Assembly (NCBI GenBank): GCA_027488985.1
Contig: JAIYAR010000002.1
Coordinates: forward strand, 124,001-188,000
Length of the DNA: 64,000 bases
Reading direction: 5' to 3'
DNA from: Comamonadaceae bacterium
Lineage (GTDB): Bacteria; Pseudomonadota; Gammaproteobacteria; Burkholderiales; Burkholderiaceae_C
Made by a program: the position numbers and the translations under genes. The notes under the pieces were generated by a model, which saw only the letters and a list, made by a program, of their open reading frames with translations, had not been told where the DNA came from and did no database searches. Within the stretch, counting starts at the first letter, position 1, and each line of letters opens with the position of its first letter. Below, in pieces: positions 60,979 to 64,000 of the stretch.

Positions 60979-61695
60979 TCAGTCCTGCTGGCGCGCGAAC
61001 ACGTAGCCGACACCGCGCACGGTCAAAATGCGTTTGGGGTCTTTGGCGTCCGCTTCAATGGCTGCGCGGATACGACCCATGTGCACGTCGATGGAGCGAT
61101 CAAAAGCTTCGAGCTCCCGGCCACGCACGGCTTCCATGATCTGGTCGCGGGTAAGTACCCGACCAGCGCGTTCTGCGAGTGCGACCAGAAGGTCGAACTG
61201 GTAGGAGGTGAGTTCACAGGCTCTACCGCCGACCATGACGGTACGTGCGTCCCGGTCGATCTCCAGGGTGCCGAATCGCAGCGCTTTGCTGTTGATGGCG
61301 AGAGATTCGCCCTTGCGCCGCAGGATGGCCCGTATGCGTGCCAACAACTCACGGGGCTCAAAAGGCTTGGGGAGATAGTCGTCAGCGCCTATCTCCAAGC
61401 CGATGATGCGGTCCATGGCATCACCTTTGGCGGTCAGCATGAGCACAGGCACCTGACCCATGGCGCCGGGCAGAGCGCGGATACGGCGGCAAATTTCCAG
61501 GCCGTCCATGTCCGGCAGCATCAGATCCAGAATCACCAGCTCGGGCACCTCTTGACCGCTGTCCGGGGAGAGGCGGGCGAGCCCGCCTTGTCCGTCACCG
61601 GCGTGAGCCACTGTGAATCCGGATTGGCCGAGGTACTCGGCCACCATGGAGGCAAGCCGGGCATCGTCTTCGATCATGAGCAGGTTTTGGCGCAT
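60979..61695 (-). CDS. OmpR-family response regulator (RstA-like)
   Basis: 238 residues: receiver domain with EDD (9-11), Asp57 in VILDLMLPDMDG, K in LPKPFEP; winged-helix domain with TSYQFDLLVALAERAGRV and DVHMGRIRAAIEAD. It is paired with the kinase downstream, RstA-like by gene order and sequence pattern. Confidence 0.93.
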   Translation of the reverse strand: MRQNLLMIEDDARLASMVAEYLGQSGFTVAHAGDGQGGLARLSPDSGQEVPELVILDLMLPDMDGLEICRRIRALPGAMGQVPVLMLTAKGDAMDRIIGLEIGADDYLPKPFEPRELLARIRAILRRKGESLAINSKALRFGTLEIDRDARTVMVGGRACELTSYQFDLLVALAERAGRVLTRDQIMEAVRGRELEAFDRSIDVHMGRIRAAIEADAKDPKRILTVRGVGYVFARQQD

Positions 61696-61769
61696 GGCCG
61701 CAGTCTAGCCCCGCATGCCCGGAAGGCGATGCCCTTGCCCTAAAGTTTGCGTAAAGTTGGGTAAATTCC

Positions 61770-61801
61770 GCTATCGAATAGATAGCTGTCTGCGCATATT
61801 C
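61770..61801 (+). repeat. dispersed hairpin repeat, copy 6
   Basis: GCTATC, loop GAATA, GATAGC then TGTCTGCGCATATTC. Its end overlaps the stop of the AmpG gene (61800-61802, minus strand). Confidence 0.75.
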
Positions 61802-63164
61802 AATGAGTGCTGGAGCCTGTTTTTAGTCTGGACGCAAAAGCAATCAACACGAGCACGGGCGCGCCCAAGCATGCCGTGCTGACAAAGAACTGGGTGTAAC
61901 CGAATGCGTTGACAAAGTCGCCGGAGAAGCCGGCGAGGAATTTCGGTAACAGCACCATCATGGAGCTGAACAGCGCGTATTGGGTGGCCGAGTACTGGAT
62001 GTTCGTGAGGGATGACAGGTAAGCCACGAAAGCAGCGGTGGCAATGCCACTGGAAAAGTTGTCCGCTGAAATGACTGCAATCAGGGCATGCAGATCGTGC
62101 CCGCGGCCACCCAGCCACGCAAATAGCAAGTTGCTACCGGCACTCAACACCGCACCGAGCATCAGCACGCGCAATACCCCCATGCGCATGGCCAGAGCGC
62201 CACCTACGAACGCGCCCACCAGCGTCATGATCACGCCGTAGACCTTGGTGATCGAAGCCACTTCCCCTTTGGTGTAGCCCATGTCGACATAAAAGGGATT
62301 GGCCATGATGCCCATGACCACATCACTGATGCGATAAGTGGCAATGAGCGCCAGGATTAGGGCCGCGTGCCAGCGGTGGCGTTTGAAAAACTCTGCAAAT
62401 GGCTCCACCAGCGCGCTTTGTAGCCATTCCGCAGCGTTACGTGCCGGAGCCATTGGGCGAGGCGCAGGTTCCCTAGAAAAAATGACCGTAAGCATGCCCG
62501 GCAACATGCTGAGTGCCATCACCAGGTAGGCGGTGCGCCAGGCGGTGTATTGGTAGAGCTCAGCACTGGGGGTCTCGCTGGCGGCTGCTATCCATAAGGC
62601 ACCGGCACCGGCCCAGATCATGGCCAGTCGATAACCTGCCATGTAGGTGGCGGACAAGGCCGCTTGGTGTTGGCTGTCGCCGGATTCAATGCGGAAGGCG
62701 TCCAGTGCGATGTCCTGGGTGGCGGAGGCGAAGGCCAGTGCAATCGCACACCACACGACCGGTGCCAGCGCTTGGCGAGGATCCGTCAGGGCCATGGTGC
62801 ACAAAGCCAGCATGATGGCGCTTTGGGCCAGGATGAGCCAACTGCGGCGACGCCCCAGCATGGGGGTCAACAACGGAATGGCCAATCGATCCACCAAGGG
62901 CGCCCACGCCCACTTGAAGCCGAAGGCGATACCTACCCAACTCATGTGACCGATGGTGCTGCGGTCCACGCCGGCTTCGCGCAGCCAGAAGCTCAGCGTG
63001 CCGAACACCAGCAAAAAAGGCAGTCCCGCTGAGAAACCCAAGGAGAGCATCCGCAAGGAGGCCGGCTCTGCATACACCTTGAGGGTGTCCCGCCAGTGGG
63101 GCTTGTCATCGGGGCGCAGGGTGTCGGGCGTTACAGAACTCATCGGGGAATAATACCTGTCCAT
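61800..63164 (-). CDS. ampG: muropeptide/MFS transporter AmpG
   Basis: This MFS protein of about 454 residues imports anhydro-muropeptides. The AmpG signature is LRMLSLGFSAGLPFLLVFGT, LSFWLREAGVDRSTIGHMSW, IALDAFRIE and GYTKGEVASITKVYG. Twelve helices. The ATG at 63164 follows AAAGG; 63143 is an alternative start with no good ribosome site. The longer frame to 63395 overlaps the divergent metalloprotease and is rejected. Confidence 0.88.
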   Translation of the reverse strand: MDRYYSPMSSVTPDTLRPDDKPHWRDTLKVYAEPASLRMLSLGFSAGLPFLLVFGTLSFWLREAGVDRSTIGHMSWVGIAFGFKWAWAPLVDRLAIPLLTPMLGRRRSWLILAQSAIMLALCTMALTDPRQALAPVVWCAIALAFASATQDIALDAFRIESGDSQHQAALSATYMAGYRLAMIWAGAGALWIAAASETPSAELYQYTAWRTAYLVMALSMLPGMLTVIFSREPAPRPMAPARNAAEWLQSALVEPFAEFFKRHRWHAALILALIATYRISDVVMGIMANPFYVDMGYTKGEVASITKVYGVIMTLVGAFVGGALAMRMGVLRVLMLGAVLSAGSNLLFAWLGGRGHDLHALIAVISADNFSSGIATAAFVAYLSSLTNIQYSATQYALFSSMMVLLPKFLAGFSGDFVNAFGYTQFFVSTACLGAPVLVLIAFASRLKTGSSTH

Positions 63165-63183
63165 CCAGGAGCCTTTGCCAGCT

Positions 63184-64000
63184 ATGTCCACTGTACTTTT
63201 TGATCCGCGATCAGCTCGCCTTCCCCTACGCCGTGTTGCATCGTCGTTGGTGCTGGCCATGGCGACGCTGTCTGCTTTGCCTGTCGCTGCGCGAGAAGGC
63301 GTCGATGTAGGCAAAAACTCGGCTTTCAGCAAACTGGTACCGGCTGAAGAGATTGAGCAGTCTGCCGCCCAGCAGTACGCCCAGATGCTGGCCAAGGCCG
63401 ATCAGCAGCGGGCACTGGCCGGCAAAGATCACCCTCAACTGTTGCGCTTGCGCGCGATTGCCCGCCGCATCATCCCTTTCGCCATTGAATGGAACCCGCG
63501 TGCCAAAGACTGGCAATGGGAGGTCAACCTGATCGGCTCCAAGCAGATCAACGCCTTCTGTATGCCGGGGGGCAAGATCGCGTTTTACACCGGCATTCTC
63601 GAGACCCTCAAACTCACCGATGACGAGGCTGCCATGGTGATGGGCCATGAAATCGCACACGCCTTGCGCGAGCACGCCAGGGAACGCATGGGAAAGAACG
63701 CAGCCACCGGTTTGGGTGCCAACCTGTTGAGTCAGGTATTGGGGTTGGGGCAGGTCGGACAAACCGTGACGCAATACGGGGCCCAGTTGCTGACCTTGAA
63801 ATTCAGCCGTGAAGACGAGTCTGAAGCGGATCTCGTGGGTTTGGAGCTCGCAGCCCGTGCGGGCTATGACCCACGCGCCGGCATCAGCCTGTGGCGCAAG
63901 ATGTCTGCAGCCAACAAGAACGCCCCGCCGCAATGGCTTTCCACCCACCCTGCGGGAGAGTCGCGCATTGCGGACATGGAGGCCGCCATGTCTCAAGTGG
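63184..64000 (+). CDS. M48 family metalloprotease, N-terminal part, runs off window
   Basis: The frame is open from ATG 63184 to the window end (272 codons). It has a signal peptide (about 18-36, SLVLAMATLSALPVAA), a zinc site HEIAH (155-159) and the third ligand region EDESEADLVGLELAARAGYD, as in periplasmic M48 proteases (LoiP/YcaL type). It is divergent from ampG. The C-terminus is outside the window. Confidence 0.92.
   Translation, partial: MSTVLFDPRSARLPLRRVASSLVLAMATLSALPVAAREGVDVGKNSAFSKLVPAEEIEQSAAQQYAQMLAKADQQRALAGKDHPQLLRLRAIARRIIPFAIEWNPRAKDWQWEVNLIGSKQINAFCMPGGKIAFYTGILETLKLTDDEAAMVMGHEIAHALREHARERMGKNAATGLGANLLSQVLGLGQVGQTVTQYGAQLLTLKFSREDESEADLVGLELAARAGYDPRAGISLWRKMSAANKNAPPQWLSTHPAGESRIADMEAAMSQV

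Noticed and set aside
63165..63395. Long AmpG frame (531 codons)
   Set aside because: The extension would overlap the divergent M48 protease and shows no family similarity.

Overview
The window comes from a Gram-negative beta-proteobacterium, most probably a Comamonadaceae member close to Rhodoferax. This rests on resemblance of the encoded proteins (MSHA-type pilus cluster, GlcE/GlcF, LplT next to Alr, zf-CHCC protein after IlvE, AmpG) and on generally G+C-rich coding sequence. No database search was possible, so the taxon is an inference.

Layout. 1-7443: end of an mshQ-like gene followed by a tightly overlapping MSHA pilus assembly operon (mshI, pilN-like, mshJ, mshK, mshL, mshM, mshN). 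7532-23652: the competence helicase gene comM (yifB), read on the minus strand, is split in two by a 14.6 kb integrated element. Its codons 1-33 lie at 23554-23652 and the rest at 7532-8989. The element carries a large serine recombinase, a ColE2-type plasmid Rep, a replication-relaxation/MobC-like protein, a complete type I restriction-modification system (hsdM, hsdS, hsdR), a possible ribbon-helix-helix regulator, a secreted HNH protein, a three-gene operon of unknown function and a 0.4 kb non-coding block packed with inverted repeats. Joining the two ends of the element gives a nearly symmetric site: two 19-bp arms (16/19 matching), each 4 bp from a shared GT dinucleotide. This is what a large serine integrase attP should look like.

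23674-25852: nitrogen-regulated glnK-amtB with a good sigma-54 promoter. 25913-30196: a sugar epimerase/lactonase pair, then glycolate oxidase subunits GlcE and GlcF. 30267-37512: a FecR-domain protein facing a two-gene unit. That unit encodes a three-haem lipoprotein and a 1474-residue outer-membrane protein with an N-terminal haem motif, five Ig-like repeats, an autotransporter barrel and a second beta-barrel. It may form an electron conduit or adhesin and is the most unusual protein architecture in the window. 37668-47727: glutathione peroxidase, diguanylate cyclase, LplT, alanine racemase, degenerate HD-GYP protein, P-type ATPase, RadA and a small membrane protein.

47797-51635: a cytochrome module (DUF1924/SHP-like monohaem protein, dihaem cytochrome, cytochrome b561) followed by a two-component system. 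51694-54399: small membrane protein, IlvE, zf-CHCC protein and heptosyltransferase. 54684-59720: a fructose-type sugar ABC transporter (binding protein, permease, ATPase) with a ROK-family regulator and a divergent kinase. 59726-64000: an RstBA-like two-component system, AmpG and the start of an M48 metalloprotease that runs off the window.

Eight copies of a short dispersed element (a GCTAT hairpin, then TAGC-N5-GCGCA) sit at gene ends through the host part of the window. Two of them lie in frame inside coding genes (glcE and alr).
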